Assembly: GCF_024397795.1 (NCBI RefSeq)
Contig: NZ_CP072985.1
Coordinates: forward strand, 1 to 64,000
Direction: 5' to 3'
From: Lactobacillus intestinalis
GTDB lineage: Bacteria > Bacillota > Bacilli > Lactobacillales > Lactobacillaceae
DNA length: 64,000 nt
Positions within the stretch are counted from its first letter, which is position 1. Every line of letters starts with the position of its first letter. The translations under genes were made by a program, and so were the position numbers. Of the stretch, positions 36,264 to 45,708 are shown piece after piece. The notes beneath the pieces are model-generated. The model was given only the letters and a program-made list of their open reading frames with translations, did no database searches and was not told the origin of the DNA.

Positions 36264-37899
36264 GAGTTTCTTCCTCCAATTCCTTAATAATGGCATTCAA
36301 TCCATCCATTATATCGTCATCTTCAGATGTTAATTCTTTAAGCATCCCTACTAATTCTTTCTGATTCTTCTGAATTTCAATATTAGTTTCATGAAGATCA
36401 GCAGCTACCTTCTTCAAATTAACAGGTGGTTCTGGAACGAAAGTATCAACGTATCGAGGAATATTTAAATTAAAGTCATTTTCTTTAATTTCATCGAATG
36501 AAGCTACGTGAGCATAACGTTCAACGTCTTTACGCTCTTTATAAGTATTGATTATCTTATCAATATCTTCTTTTCTTAATTTGTTTTGATTCTTTCCTTT
36601 TTCAAATCCTTTTGATGCATCAATAAATAAAATATCCTTATTAGTTCTATTCTTCTTAAGCACTAATACAACAGTAGGAATTCCAGTTGAATAGAATAAT
36701 CCAGCAGGCATACCAATAATTGCATCAATTTGATTCTTTTTAAGTAAAGCTTCACGAATTTTACCTTCTTTTGCTCCTCTAAAGAGGACACCATGAGGTA
36801 AAACAATGGCCATTGTTCCGTTTTGATCTAAATGATACAAGCCGTGCAATAAGAATGCGTAATCAGCCTTAGTCTTTGGAGCTAATCCATAGTCTTTAAA
36901 ACGTGGATCCTTTAATTTACGATCACTATTGTCCCATCTTGCTGAATATGGTGGATTGGCAACCACTACATCAAAGAATCTTGGTCGATCTGTTCCCTGG
37001 GCATCTACTCCGTCCGGCCAATCTTGCTCTAAAGTATCTGCATTTTTCAAAGTCATTCGATCGTAAGGAACACCGTGCATCATAAGATTCATACGTGCCA
37101 GGTTATATGTAGTAGTGTTTAGCTCTTGACCATAGTACAGAATTTTATTCTTTACTTCATCTTTAAGAGTTAAAAGTAAAGATCCACTACCACAAGCAAA
37201 GTCATATACAGATGGTTTCTTATTCTCTTGATCTAATGACACAGTTGCAAGCTTTGCTAAAACTTCTGAAACTTCATGTGGAGTGTAGAATTCTCCAGCC
37301 TTTTTACCAGAATTTCCAGCAAATTTAGCAATCAAGTATTCATAGATATCACCTAAAATATCTTTACCATTTTCATCTATGTAATCTACTTGATCAACTA
37401 AATCTATAATCTGTGTTAATGCCTTCGCTCTAGACGCTGTAGTATTACCTAAGCGCGAGTTGTTTAAATTCATATCATCAAATACACCGGTGAAATCTTG
37501 AGTAGCTTTACTATTCAATCTCAAGTTATTATCAAAGCTCTCAAACATACTTTGAAATGTATCAGGTGTAATTGTATTGTTATTTACTTCATTGACAATC
37601 GTCTTCCACATATACTGGGGCTCAATTGCGTATCCTAACGAACCAGCAATGTCGTCTAAATAATCAGCAATATATTCTCCATCAGCCTCTTTTACATATT
37701 CTGCTGTTATCCCACTAATATCATCTGGATTTTCATCAAATACTTTATTATCAAATAAATACTTTTCTTGTCTTTCAGACAAATAACGGTAAAACATAAA
37801 CCCTAAAATATAGTTTCTATATTCAGAAGCATCCATATTACCTCTTAATCGATTAGCCATTTCCCAGATTTGGCTTGTCACTTCTTTAGCTGTAGTCAT
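36256..37899 (-). CDS. hsdM: Type I methyltransferase subunit HsdM
   Basis: 547 residues. The N-terminal helical HsdM domain (about 1-150) has QIWEMANRLRGNMDASEYRNYILGFMFYRYLSE. The N6-adenine methylase fold has FACGSGSLL (AdoMet motif I) and VVANPPYSARW (catalytic NPPY). The C-terminal helices contact HsdS. It forms M2S with HsdS to methylate and R2M2S with HsdR to restrict. The stop overlaps the hsdS GTG, so they are translationally coupled; hsdR lies 13 bases upstream in the same operon. Confidence 0.95.
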   Translation of the reverse strand: MTTAKEVTSQIWEMANRLRGNMDASEYRNYILGFMFYRYLSERQEKYLFDNKVFDENPDDISGITAEYVKEADGEYIADYLDDIAGSLGYAIEPQYMWKTIVNEVNNNTITPDTFQSMFESFDNNLRLNSKATQDFTGVFDDMNLNNSRLGNTTASRAKALTQIIDLVDQVDYIDENGKDILGDIYEYLIAKFAGNSGKKAGEFYTPHEVSEVLAKLATVSLDQENKKPSVYDFACGSGSLLLTLKDEVKNKILYYGQELNTTTYNLARMNLMMHGVPYDRMTLKNADTLEQDWPDGVDAQGTDRPRFFDVVVANPPYSARWDNSDRKLKDPRFKDYGLAPKTKADYAFLLHGLYHLDQNGTMAIVLPHGVLFRGAKEGKIREALLKKNQIDAIIGMPAGLFYSTGIPTVVLVLKKNRTNKDILFIDASKGFEKGKNQNKLRKEDIDKIINTYKERKDVERYAHVASFDEIKENDFNLNIPRYVDTFVPEPPVNLKKVAADLHETNIEIQKNQKELVGMLKELTSEDDDIMDGLNAIIKELEEETRD

Positions 37900-37912
37900 T
37901 TATATATTTCTC

Positions 37913-40900
37913 CTAATATTTCTTAGTAATGTCGTCTGCAAATTCACTTAAAGTTTCTCTTAATCTTCTACGGTACTTAATCTTTGCTAATGCTCTAACT
38001 TTTTCATCCTCTGCATCAGTCTTATAAACTAAGGATGCCTCACGAATAATATTATCGAGTTCACCATCAATATTAAGATCATCTGCACCTTGAACATGAT
38101 TATAAATAATATCGTTAACCTTTTGATTATCCTTAATATCAACTAATCCCCATTTGCGCTTATAGGTCAGAATTTCTTCACGCATCGAACAATTAGAATA
38201 TTTTTCTAGGAATCCATCGATGTCATCCTGCTTAACAGGATAAGTAGACACTTCGAAACCATCTAAAATACTATCTGTAAATTGATTGATTTGTTCAGCC
38301 TTTTTGCGATCTTCCATTCGATCTGAAAGTTCTTTAATCTGCTTAGCAGTATTTCTTGCCTTTTCTTCTTGCTTTTCATGTTTTTGGTTCATTAATTCAG
38401 CTATTAATTGCTTGAGGTAGGTGTATGAAACCTGTACTTCTTTGACATGCTCCATACTTAAATCAATATCGTTAAAATCTGCACCAATACGTTTGGCAAT
38501 TCTCTTCTTTAATTTAATGGCTAATGTTGTAGTCAGTATCTCTTCTTGTTTTTGGGATAATCCAATTTCATTCAAAAACTTTTCAGGTTGTTTCTCATTA
38601 TAATGATCATCTTGCTTGGCCATTGCCATCAAATGGTTATACTGCTGCAAATCTTTTAACATTTGATCCTGAAGATTAGCCTCTATATTTTGTGGCACAG
38701 TCGTAAATTCATTAGTAGTACTACTGAGTCGATTTACTACTTTTTTTAGTTCCTTCTTCACATCTTTAAATTCAGGAGAAATAACATTTTTTGGAACCTT
38801 AGTATCCAGTACTTGCTGTTCATTAGCAGAATTTTTATCGCCATATTCAGCCAAAGCTTTTTTCATTAACTTTTCGCTTTGAACAGGCCAACGATAATTT
38901 ACAATCCGACCAAATGGTTTAGTCTGCATATCATAAACACGATTAGTTCTAGAATATGCCTGAATTAAAGCAGAGCCTTGCAAAGTTCGATCTACATATA
39001 AAGTATTTAATTGCGGAGCATCAAATCCCGTCAGCAATTGGTCAACGACAATAACGAGATCAACGTAATTTCCATCATAAATAGTCCGATTTAATCTCGA
39101 AACTAATTGTTCTGTATATTCTTTTGCATCTTTAACACCAAAACTAGTTCCAAATTGCTTATTGTAGTCCTTGATTGCTTCTTCAAGAGACTTATTATTT
39201 TCCAGTTGATTGTCACCATTAGAATTATCCTGACTAAAAGTAATTCCAATCTTTAATGGCTTTTTGCGCAACTTATTCTGCTTCTTAAATTCTTTATAAA
39301 ACATCATTGCCATTGGCGTTGAAGCTTTGTTACCACCAACGTGAGTAGTAAATAAGGCATTATATTCACTATTTCTTGAACGCTTGTCCCAATTATCCAA
39401 AACGTCTTTAACAACCAACTCGACATGCTTTTGATTGTTGTCATAAACGCTGGGTTCAATCATGTCGTCCATATCTTCTGGTTGTAGGTTTTCAATTCGA
39501 TCTTGAATTTGTTTTTCACTGTATTTAGGATATCTTGCCTTAAAATATGCTGGCAAATATTGCTCTTTTAATACTTCATCAGACAATGTTGTTTCAAAAT
39601 CAACTTTGAATCCTAAAACATTTCCATCCCTAATAGCGTCCACAATAGTATAGGCATGTATTAAATTACCAAAAATATCTCTTGTAGTAGGAGCTTTATC
39701 AAAATTAGGCGTACCAGTATAACCTACCCAAGCAGATCTAGTAAAAGTAGTCTTGATACTTTGAAGCATATTCCCAGCTGTTGAGCGATGGGCTTCATCG
39801 ACAATAAACAAAATATTCTTCTTGGCAATGTCATTAATCCCCTTCTTGTCTTTAACCAAAGCGGCCATTTTTTGAATAGACGTTACTATAATTCCATTCC
39901 CTTTAGATTTTATCTTTTTAGATAATACCCATCGGTTTGCTGCATCAGTAACCACACCCCCGTTACCATTTTCACCTTTTTCAGGATCATAAGCGCTATA
40001 TTCATCAACTGTCTGATTAGTCAGAGCAACTCGATCTACCAAGAAGATAACCTTGTCTATATTTGGCAATCTTGAAGCAAGCCAAGCCGTCTTAAAGGAC
40101 GAAATAGTTTTACCTGACCCAGTTGCATGCCAGATATAACCAATTTCTTGGTCGTTAATATCAAAATCATGTTGCCGAACTTTATCAATTATTGAGCTAG
40201 CTGCATAAACTTGATATGGTCGCATAACCTTAATCATTTGTTTTCTTGGCGTACCATCTAAAATCATATAGTTTGTAGCCATTTTATGGGCCATTGGTAT
40301 TGACAACATACTAGAGGTAAATTCTTGCCAATCTAATACTGGAGTATTATCTTCCCTACGCTGCCATTGAAAGGCAAAAGTCTTATTGAACATTTCATCT
40401 GTAGTTCTTGCCATATATTTTGCATCATGTGGTGTCATACCTACTAAGATTTGTAAGGGAGAAAAGATGTCTCCATATTGTTGTTCATGAATATAGCGAT
40501 GCATTTGATTCAACGCTTCATCAACATCATGATAATCTGCTTTTTCTTCAATTTGGATTATTGGTAAACCATTAATTAATAAGGTTGTATCAAAGCGTCG
40601 TTTTGGATAACCAGGAATTACTGCATCTCTTTCAATTTGGTTAACAACTTGATACCTTGTATTACCGGCACCGATTTGAGCTTGATCAAAAACTGTTAAA
40701 TAAATATGTTTTCCAGAATCTAAATCAACTTCAACTTGTGACACACCATTAAGGCCATATAAAAATTGACCAGCTTCATATGGATTTTTTAAAGTAGTAA
40801 TAATTCGTTTTACCTGTGAAAATTCATCCTTAGATAAAGGTTTATCTAATTTATCACGATTATTTTCTTCTAGGATAGTTTTAAAATTGCTCCAAAGTTG

Positions 40901-41011
40901 GTCTGTAGTCTTTATTGTAGCTTCATATTTCCATTGCTTAACTCCACCAAGAGTCTCTAATTTATGAATTAATTCATTTTCAAATTTTAACTCTGCTTTT
41001 TCAATAGCCAT
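37913..41011 (-). CDS. hsdR: Type I restriction subunit HsdR
   Basis: About 1032 residues. The N-terminal nuclease has the PD-(D/E)xK pattern (RRFDTTLLINGLPIIQIEEKAD). The SF2 translocase has WHATGSGKT (Walker A), VDEAHRS (DEAH box) and TGFDAPQLNTLYVDRTLQGSALIQAYSRTNR (motifs V and VI). The coiled C-terminus binds HsdM. Layout is EcoR124-like (type IC). ATG 41011 is favoured over the adjacent 41014 because its distance to AGGAG is more usual. The order R-M-S is one operon. Confidence 0.95.
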   Translation of the reverse strand: MAIEKAELKFENELIHKLETLGGVKQWKYEATIKTTDQLWSNFKTILEENNRDKLDKPLSKDEFSQVKRIITTLKNPYEAGQFLYGLNGVSQVEVDLDSGKHIYLTVFDQAQIGAGNTRYQVVNQIERDAVIPGYPKRRFDTTLLINGLPIIQIEEKADYHDVDEALNQMHRYIHEQQYGDIFSPLQILVGMTPHDAKYMARTTDEMFNKTFAFQWQRREDNTPVLDWQEFTSSMLSIPMAHKMATNYMILDGTPRKQMIKVMRPYQVYAASSIIDKVRQHDFDINDQEIGYIWHATGSGKTISSFKTAWLASRLPNIDKVIFLVDRVALTNQTVDEYSAYDPEKGENGNGGVVTDAANRWVLSKKIKSKGNGIIVTSIQKMAALVKDKKGINDIAKKNILFIVDEAHRSTAGNMLQSIKTTFTRSAWVGYTGTPNFDKAPTTRDIFGNLIHAYTIVDAIRDGNVLGFKVDFETTLSDEVLKEQYLPAYFKARYPKYSEKQIQDRIENLQPEDMDDMIEPSVYDNNQKHVELVVKDVLDNWDKRSRNSEYNALFTTHVGGNKASTPMAMMFYKEFKKQNKLRKKPLKIGITFSQDNSNGDNQLENNKSLEEAIKDYNKQFGTSFGVKDAKEYTEQLVSRLNRTIYDGNYVDLVIVVDQLLTGFDAPQLNTLYVDRTLQGSALIQAYSRTNRVYDMQTKPFGRIVNYRWPVQSEKLMKKALAEYGDKNSANEQQVLDTKVPKNVISPEFKDVKKELKKVVNRLSSTTNEFTTVPQNIEANLQDQMLKDLQQYNHLMAMAKQDDHYNEKQPEKFLNEIGLSQKQEEILTTTLAIKLKKRIAKRIGADFNDIDLSMEHVKEVQVSYTYLKQLIAELMNQKHEKQEEKARNTAKQIKELSDRMEDRKKAEQINQFTDSILDGFEVSTYPVKQDDIDGFLEKYSNCSMREEILTYKRKWGLVDIKDNQKVNDIIYNHVQGADDLNIDGELDNIIREASLVYKTDAEDEKVRALAKIKYRRRLRETLSEFADDITKKY

Positions 41012-41110
41012 CATTTTCTCCTATATTTATTGTTGTTGCAAAACGAAAATTATATAAATCAACATAACAAAACATAAAATTTGACGCAAGCCAATAATGT
41101 ATCTTCTAAC

Positions 41111-41151
41111 ACAAAACCCCTAATTCCAATTACAGAATCAGGGGTTTTATA
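41111..41151 (-). terminator. Terminator
   Basis: AAAACCCCT and AGGGGTTTT arms with inner ATTC/GAAT pairing. It lies downstream of the 41210 gene on the minus strand and upstream of hsdR. Confidence 0.7.
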
Positions 41152-41209
41152 ATAGCTGTGGAATAGCTAATTATTCCTTATCCATCAACGGTTTCACAAC
41201 AGTTTCATG

Positions 41210-41548
41210 CTAGATTAAATCAAAAAGATGAGGGTTAACAACAATTCTAAATTCTTGAGCTTTTTCATCGGCCATGCAACTTTGAACTAGTGGAATGTAT
41301 GAACGTTGTTGTTCAGTAATTTCATTCTTAGGTGCATCAATTGCTTTAAAGACTTCATCTACAATCTTATCTCTATCAAGGTGAGCAGCCTTTGCCATAT
41401 CGTCAAAGCTTACTACAACACCATCTTGCAAAACATCTGCATCAGAAGAATCTTGGTATTCCTTAACCAAATATTCCAAAATAGCCTTAACTTCTGGGCT
41501 AACCTTACCTAACTTATAAAAATCAATTTCATAATCGTCAGTATCCAT
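41210..41548 (-). CDS. Hypothetical acidic protein
   Basis: 112 residues from MDTDDYEIDFYKLGKVSPEV. ATG 41548 follows AAGAGGAAA at 8 bases; a longer frame to 41590 lacks such a site and overlaps the gene spacing. It is soluble and acidic, with helices (KAILEYLVKEYQD, FDDMAKAAHLDRDKIVDEVF) that could be a small winged-helix-like fold, and a C-terminal FRIVVNPHLFDLI strand. No family recognised. The next gene upstream in the same direction is a small membrane protein. Confidence 0.75.
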   Translation of the reverse strand: MDTDDYEIDFYKLGKVSPEVKAILEYLVKEYQDSSDADVLQDGVVVSFDDMAKAAHLDRDKIVDEVFKAIDAPKNEITEQQRSYIPLVQSCMADEKAQEFRIVVNPHLFDLI

Positions 41549-41607
41549 AACAAATTTCCTCTTTTCTATTAAAAAAGCATCTCTACTCACGTAGAAATGC
41601 TCATATA

Positions 41608-41847
41608 TTAGTATTCAATTGGTTTGTATCCATGGTTGATGGCATCAGCTTTAAGACTTGGCACATCATCAGAGTTTTCATCAGAAGTTTGATCATTATC
41701 ATCTTCATAAATTCGAACTGGAGATACTCCACGATCTTCTTCTGTAGTTTCTGTTTCTTCAGCGTCTTTTTGCAAATATTTCTTAACAAGAACTCCTGCA
41801 GCAATACCTGTAGTAACTGCACCGACAAACATCATAATTTTCTTCAT
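41608..41847 (-). CDS. Small membrane-anchored acidic protein
   Basis: 79 residues. Residues 3-22 (IMMFVGAVTTGIAAGVLVKK) form one membrane span or uncleaved signal anchor. The rest is strongly acidic (EETETTEEDRG, EDDNDQTSDENSDD) and ends NHGYKPIEY. GAGGTG lies 7 bases before ATG 41847. YtxH-like small membrane proteins have a similar layout, but I would not assign a family. Confidence 0.75.
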   Translation of the reverse strand: MKKIMMFVGAVTTGIAAGVLVKKYLQKDAEETETTEEDRGVSPVRIYEDDNDQTSDENSDDVPSLKADAINHGYKPIEY

Positions 41848-41951
41848 AATAATACACCTCGTCTTTAAATCTACACTTTTATTATACTTCTTCTTGAGCC
41901 CTATAACTAGAAGAAAGACCTTTTCCTAAGATTATTTTAGAAATTATGTAA

Positions 41952-42104
41952 AAAATTATTCAATCACAAGTTGAAGAAAACTTGCCTAATGCTAATGTCG
42001 AAATTCATGCAGTGCCAACTAAAAATGTTCAAATTGATCTTGCTAAAGGTAATTTTGACATGAACTACACCTGTACTAAAGTACCGAGTTTCTGGGAACA
42101 CTAA
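41952..42104 (+). pseudogene. Relic of an oligopeptide-binding protein (OppA type)
   Basis: A 50-codon open stretch without a start reads IIQSQVEENLPNANVEIHAVPTKN ... KGNFDMNYT, matching the segment before the conserved GWGPDYxDP of peptide-binding lipoproteins. Similarity stops there, and the frame ends at TAA 42102. Both ends of the original gene are missing. Confidence 0.6.
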
Positions 42105-42108
42105 GTAG

Positions 42109-42354
42109 GGTTTAGGATTTAAACCTGATGAACGGAGTTATGATGTGGCAGCTGAAATTTTTAAAGATTTGAAAATTAAGCCAGTTGACCTTTTGACCAA
42201 TAATCCTGATAAAATTGATCAGCTTCAAGACTCTGGCATTCAAATTCACCAGCGCATCTCTTTAGAAATTGAGCCTAATGAATTTGATCTCTATTATTTA
42301 CAAACCAAGAAAAATAAATTCCATCATCTATTAAATTTGAACGAGGCAGAATAA
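42109..42354 (+). pseudogene. Relic of ribA/ribBA (GTP cyclohydrolase II), C-terminal part
   Basis: About 81 codons from LGFKPDERSYDVAAEIFKDL to NKFHHLLNLNEAE. It matches the end of GTP cyclohydrolase II, including the LTNNPDKIDQL motif and the YLQTKKNKFHHLL tail. The zinc and GTP-binding parts are absent, so it is non-functional. It joins the oppA relic at about 42105. Its TAATG stop-start overlap with ribH shows the former operon order ribBA-ribH. Confidence 0.85.
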
Positions 42355-42486
42355 TGACAGAATATAGAGGTAATTTTACAAATGTACATGGCAAAATCGC
42401 GATTGTGATTGCCAAATTTAACCACTTAGTCACCAAGAATTTGGTCAGTGGCGCTCAAGAAACTCTTCATCAATTTGGAATTAGGG

Positions 42487-44001
42487 ATCAACTACCCTAG
42501 AATAAATTCTAGGGTTTGCAGCTCTCATCTATTTTTACTAGATAGCGGTTATAGCGTCTTGCGACTTCCGCCTCCGAGGCTGCATCGTCGGGCAGTTGAC
42601 GATGCCCGTTTACCTGCCAAGTTTACTCGGCAGATCTTATTTTAGTAAATTTAGGTCTTTTGACACCCTGGTAATACTGGTCTCCTAAAAACTGGATATT
42701 CATGGCCGCTAAGCGATCGTCATTAGATTTGTAGCCGCACTCATCACAAATGTAGAGGTGCAACTCATGGTTGCGGTTCTCCTTACGGATTCTTCCGCAC
42801 TTAGGACAGCGCTGGCTGGTAAATCTGGGAGAAACTTTAACAACAGTTGAAGAATTCAAATTAGCTTTGTAAGCTAAAAACTGCTCAAACTGGTAAAAAG
42901 TCCAAGAAACCATTTCATAGCGACGCTTTTTGGCAGCTTTCTCAGTCGCAAAGCGGACATTGGTTAAGTCTTCTAAAGCAAAGATAGTATTGGGACCGTA
43001 ATGATCAACGAGTGTCTTGGTAAGGCGATGATTAACATCGCTTATAAAACGGTTCTCTCGCTGACCGATCTTTTTAAGTCTTCGCTTGGCAGACTTAGTG
43101 TCTTTGGCTTGAAGCTGAGCACGGAGTTTCTTATATTTGCGCCTGGTGCGCAATACTTTTTGTCCGCTGCAAAGCAGAGTCTGGCCCTGTTCGTCATAGC
43201 AGGCAGCCAAAAAGCGCAGACCGCGATCAATCCCAACGATATGCTGGGTCTGCTTTAATTCATATTCAGGAAGGGACATCGTCGCACTAAGGTGGACATA
43301 CCAATTATTTTTGAACTGAAGCAGCTTAATTGAGCCAAACTTCCAACGGCTAGCATCAAGATACTGGTCGAAATTTTTGCAGACAAAATTAACTTTCTTT
43401 CTCCCCATTAAGGTATTCAAAGAAAGCTGGCTGCTTGTATTTAAATAAGACCAGTCGCGATTGCGCTGAAGATCAAGCTGAAGACGCTTAAACTTAACTG
43501 GACGCCAAAGCCAAGTGAGATCACGCGGAATCTGCGACCAGATAGCATGGCCCTGCGCATCTTTTTCCCCAGTATTATAGCGAAACGGTGTTTGCTTCAA
43601 TTGGGTTTTGATGGTTTTATAGCGAGCAACAACATTTCTGATAACCGATTGAGCCATTTGACTTTTGAGCCCAAACAAGTCTCTCAAATCATGATAAAGG
43701 GCTTGATTTAGCTGAGAAAATCGAAACTCAAAATCATGGTCAAAAACATACTGTGAAACGAAGTTGCAGGCATCTCTGTATGCAGTCATGGTTTTTATAA
43801 AAGCGTGTGTAGTTTGATCATCAATATTAAGGAGCTTGGCTTTAATCGTTACTGCCTGATCCAAATTATCTACCTCCAAACAAGCGTTTGAAAATGATTA
43901 TATCATAGAAATTAGAGGAGAAAAAGACAAAATATAAAAAGGCTGAAAGTGTAATTCCTCCCCGGATTAAAATCCAGGGTATCCTTGCTTAATCAGCCTA
44001 G
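42487..44001 (-). mobile_element. IS200/IS605-group element carrying only tnpB, copy 2
   Basis: 1515 bases with the same ends as copy 1 (ATCAACTACC at the low end, CAGCCTAG at the high end). The boundary is independently fixed by the ribH reading frame, which is restored by removing exactly these bases, with no duplicated target. The base context outside the left end of the element, read in tnpB sense, is TTTCTC here and TTCCTT in copy 1. That hints at a TTYCTY-like target, based on two sites only. Confidence 0.88.
42623..43879 (-). CDS. tnpB: TnpB RNA-guided nuclease, copy 2
   Basis: 418 residues, about 97% identical to copy 1 by eye. It has the same RuvC residues Asp218, Glu303 and Asp387/388 and the four zinc cysteines. 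Changes include Lys130 for Arg, SLPEYEL for SFSEYEL and CDECG for CDKCG, none at catalytic positions. The guide RNA would take its guide from ribH sequence below 42487. Such a guide would recognise an intact ribH site if the element were lost from one chromosome copy. Confidence 0.9.
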   Translation of the reverse strand: MEVDNLDQAVTIKAKLLNIDDQTTHAFIKTMTAYRDACNFVSQYVFDHDFEFRFSQLNQALYHDLRDLFGLKSQMAQSVIRNVVARYKTIKTQLKQTPFRYNTGEKDAQGHAIWSQIPRDLTWLWRPVKFKRLQLDLQRNRDWSYLNTSSQLSLNTLMGRKKVNFVCKNFDQYLDASRWKFGSIKLLQFKNNWYVHLSATMSLPEYELKQTQHIVGIDRGLRFLAACYDEQGQTLLCSGQKVLRTRRKYKKLRAQLQAKDTKSAKRRLKKIGQRENRFISDVNHRLTKTLVDHYGPNTIFALEDLTNVRFATEKAAKKRRYEMVSWTFYQFEQFLAYKANLNSSTVVKVSPRFTSQRCPKCGRIRKENRNHELHLYICDECGYKSNDDRLAAMNIQFLGDQYYQGVKRPKFTKIRSAE

Positions 44002-44345
44002 GAGAAATCAATGAAGATATTGATATCTATTGGGTTCCCGGAGCTTTTGAAATCGGTTTTACTGCGCAGAAGCTTTTAAATAGCAATCAATATGCCGGCA
44101 TCAGGAGCCTAGGTGCTGTCATTAAGGGTGAAACTGATCATTACAATATGATCATTCAAAATATCACAAGTGCTTTAATGCAGATGAATTTGGAAGCCAA
44201 GATTCCAATTACTTTTGGTATTTTAACTACGGACAATATTGATCAAGCCCTTCAACGCTCGGGTTTAAAAGTCGGCAACGAAGGCTCCTCTACTGCACAA
44301 AGTCTCTTGGAGATGATCTCACTGAACGATCAATTAAATTAAGGC

Positions 44346-44384
44346 ATTAAAAAACTAGCTTGGTATTCCAGGCTAGTTTTTTGG
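44346..44384. terminator. Bidirectional terminator after ribH
   Basis: AAAAAACTAGC pairs with GCTAGTTTTTT. Convergent genes end on both sides. Confidence 0.85.
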
Positions 44385-44385
44385 T

Positions 44386-44538
44386 TTACTTATTATTCCT
44401 CTCTTGCTTGTCTTTGGCCCAATCAAAATGATCAGCTAAACTACAACCATCAGGTCCACACACCATATTGTTGTCGGTACCAATTGAAGTTAAAGAAGTT
44501 AACTTCTTCTTTTCATCTTTTTGCTTAGTCTTCTCCAT
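44386..44538 (-). CDS. Small 50-residue protein with a CGPDGC motif
   Basis: ATG 44538 follows a very strong GAGGAGG at 6 bases and overlaps the end of the DsbA-like gene by 14 bases, so it is translationally coupled. The protein has a Lys-rich start (MEKTKQKDEKKK), then NNMVCGPDGCSLADHFDWAKDKQ. Two Cys separated by GPD could bind metal or form a disulphide, which would suit its neighbour, a thioredoxin-fold oxidoreductase. No family recognised. Confidence 0.7.
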   Translation of the reverse strand: MEKTKQKDEKKKLTSLTSIGTDNNMVCGPDGCSLADHFDWAKDKQERNNK

Positions 44539-45151
44539 CTTTATCCTCCTCATTTGAAATCTTCTTTAATGCATTAACTATTACTTCATATGGTTGAGCG
44601 CCGTTGATTGCGTATTTGTCATTAATTACAAAGAACGGGACGCCTTGAACACCAAGCTGAACTGCCTCCATTTCATCCTTTTTAACAGCATCTTCAAACT
44701 TATCACTATTCAAAACTGCTTCAACTTCGTCTTCCTTTAAGCCAATTTCAGTCGCATTCTTTTTCAAAACTTCATGATCAGCAATTGACTTACCATCAAC
44801 AAAGTAAAGTTGATAAAGACGGTTGATCAACTTATTAGCAAGCTCATCACTCTTAGTATAAGCAAACTTAATCAAACGATGTGCATCCATACTATTTACG
44901 TGCTTAACATCAGCTAAATTCATTTCCAGGCCACTTTGATGAGCCATTTCTTCAATTTGCTTCATTCTTGGAGTCACAACTTTTGTAGCTGATTCAGGGG
45001 CTACCGTTGGTGCCGTGGGATCAAGCTGATAAGCTAAGAACTTAAGTGGAACTTTGTCTTCTAAGTTAAGATCCTTAATAGCTTTTTTCATGTTATGTGA
45101 ACCAATATAGCAAAACGGACATGCGATATCTGACCAATATTTAATTTGCAT
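44525..45151 (-). CDS. DsbA/FrnE-family thiol oxidoreductase
   Basis: 208 residues. The thioredoxin-fold active site CPFC lies at about residues 11-14 (SDIACPFCYIG). An all-helical insertion follows, and GVQGVPFFVIN carries the cis-proline near the C-terminus. No signal peptide, so cytoplasmic, as known for FrnE-type proteins linked to oxidative stress. The Lys/Asp-rich tail (EEDKDGED) overlaps a small Cys-containing gene. ATG 45151 is preceded by GGAAGTG. Confidence 0.85.
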   Translation of the reverse strand: MQIKYWSDIACPFCYIGSHNMKKAIKDLNLEDKVPLKFLAYQLDPTAPTVAPESATKVVTPRMKQIEEMAHQSGLEMNLADVKHVNSMDAHRLIKFAYTKSDELANKLINRLYQLYFVDGKSIADHEVLKKNATEIGLKEDEVEAVLNSDKFEDAVKKDEMEAVQLGVQGVPFFVINDKYAINGAQPYEVIVNALKKISNEEDKDGED

Positions 45152-45246
45152 TTTGAGGCACTTCCTTCTAAATTTATGTATTTAACTAACTATTAGTAAG
45201 TATATAAGAACGGTTTCAGAATTGCAACTATTTTGCTCAAAAAATA

Positions 45247-45278
45247 ACCCTCAGACATTTTTCGTGAGGGTTACTATT
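45247..45278 (-). terminator. Terminator of the 45281 gene
   Basis: AACCCTC pairs with GAGGGTT, with a T-run on the minus strand (AAAAAAT on plus). Confidence 0.75.
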
Positions 45279-45280
45279 CT

Positions 45281-45514
45281 TTATAACATCTTGTGCTTTT
45301 TCATTCTTTGTTCAAAAATGCCGTTTACTAAATCGGTCATTTCTTGCTTTTGACTATCAGTGGGCTCACCATCTTCAAAAGCCTTGTACAGATCTGGATG
45401 TTCGCGAGCAATTAATTTGCATGTGCCGTCAGTAGCATGCTTTCTAAAAATTGCCGGAATTTTCTTCAAATACTCTGGTTTAACTAACGCAATGATTTTT
45501 TCATTAGCTGCCAT
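45281..45514 (-). CDS. Small hypothetical protein
   Basis: 77 residues, soluble and charged, mostly helical (KIIALVKPEYLKKIPAIFRKHA, QKQEMTDLVNGIFEQRMKKHKML), one Cys. GGGGAGG lies upstream of ATG 45514, and a terminator follows. No family recognised. Confidence 0.7.
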   Translation of the reverse strand: MAANEKIIALVKPEYLKKIPAIFRKHATDGTCKLIAREHPDLYKAFEDGEPTDSQKQEMTDLVNGIFEQRMKKHKML

Positions 45515-45708
45515 CTCAACGACCTCCCCTTCAAATTTACAAACTATTAGCTACAATTTTACTTTTTCAACTAAACAATACTCTGAATCACTTTATTATT
45601 GTTAACCAATAAGACGACTTCATTAAAGATGACCGCGACATCCCTAGGATATAGCAATACCTCCACAGTTCACAGTCTAAGTCAATCTAATAGTCGTGAC
45701 CCCATCTA

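Larger units (their letters stand above)
42354..44342 (+). pseudogene. ribH: Lumazine synthase gene interrupted by a TnpB element
   Basis: The two parts, 42354-42486 and 44002-44342, join in frame when the 1515-base element is removed, giving 157 residues, the normal length of 6,7-dimethyl-8-ribityllumazine synthase. The product has [34 protein letters not shown] (catalytic His region) and [17 protein letters not shown] with GNEG. The reading frame has no other lesion, so the insertion may be recent compared with loss of ribA. The enzyme makes the lumazine precursor of riboflavin. The insertion inactivates it unless the element leaves precisely. Confidence 0.9.
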
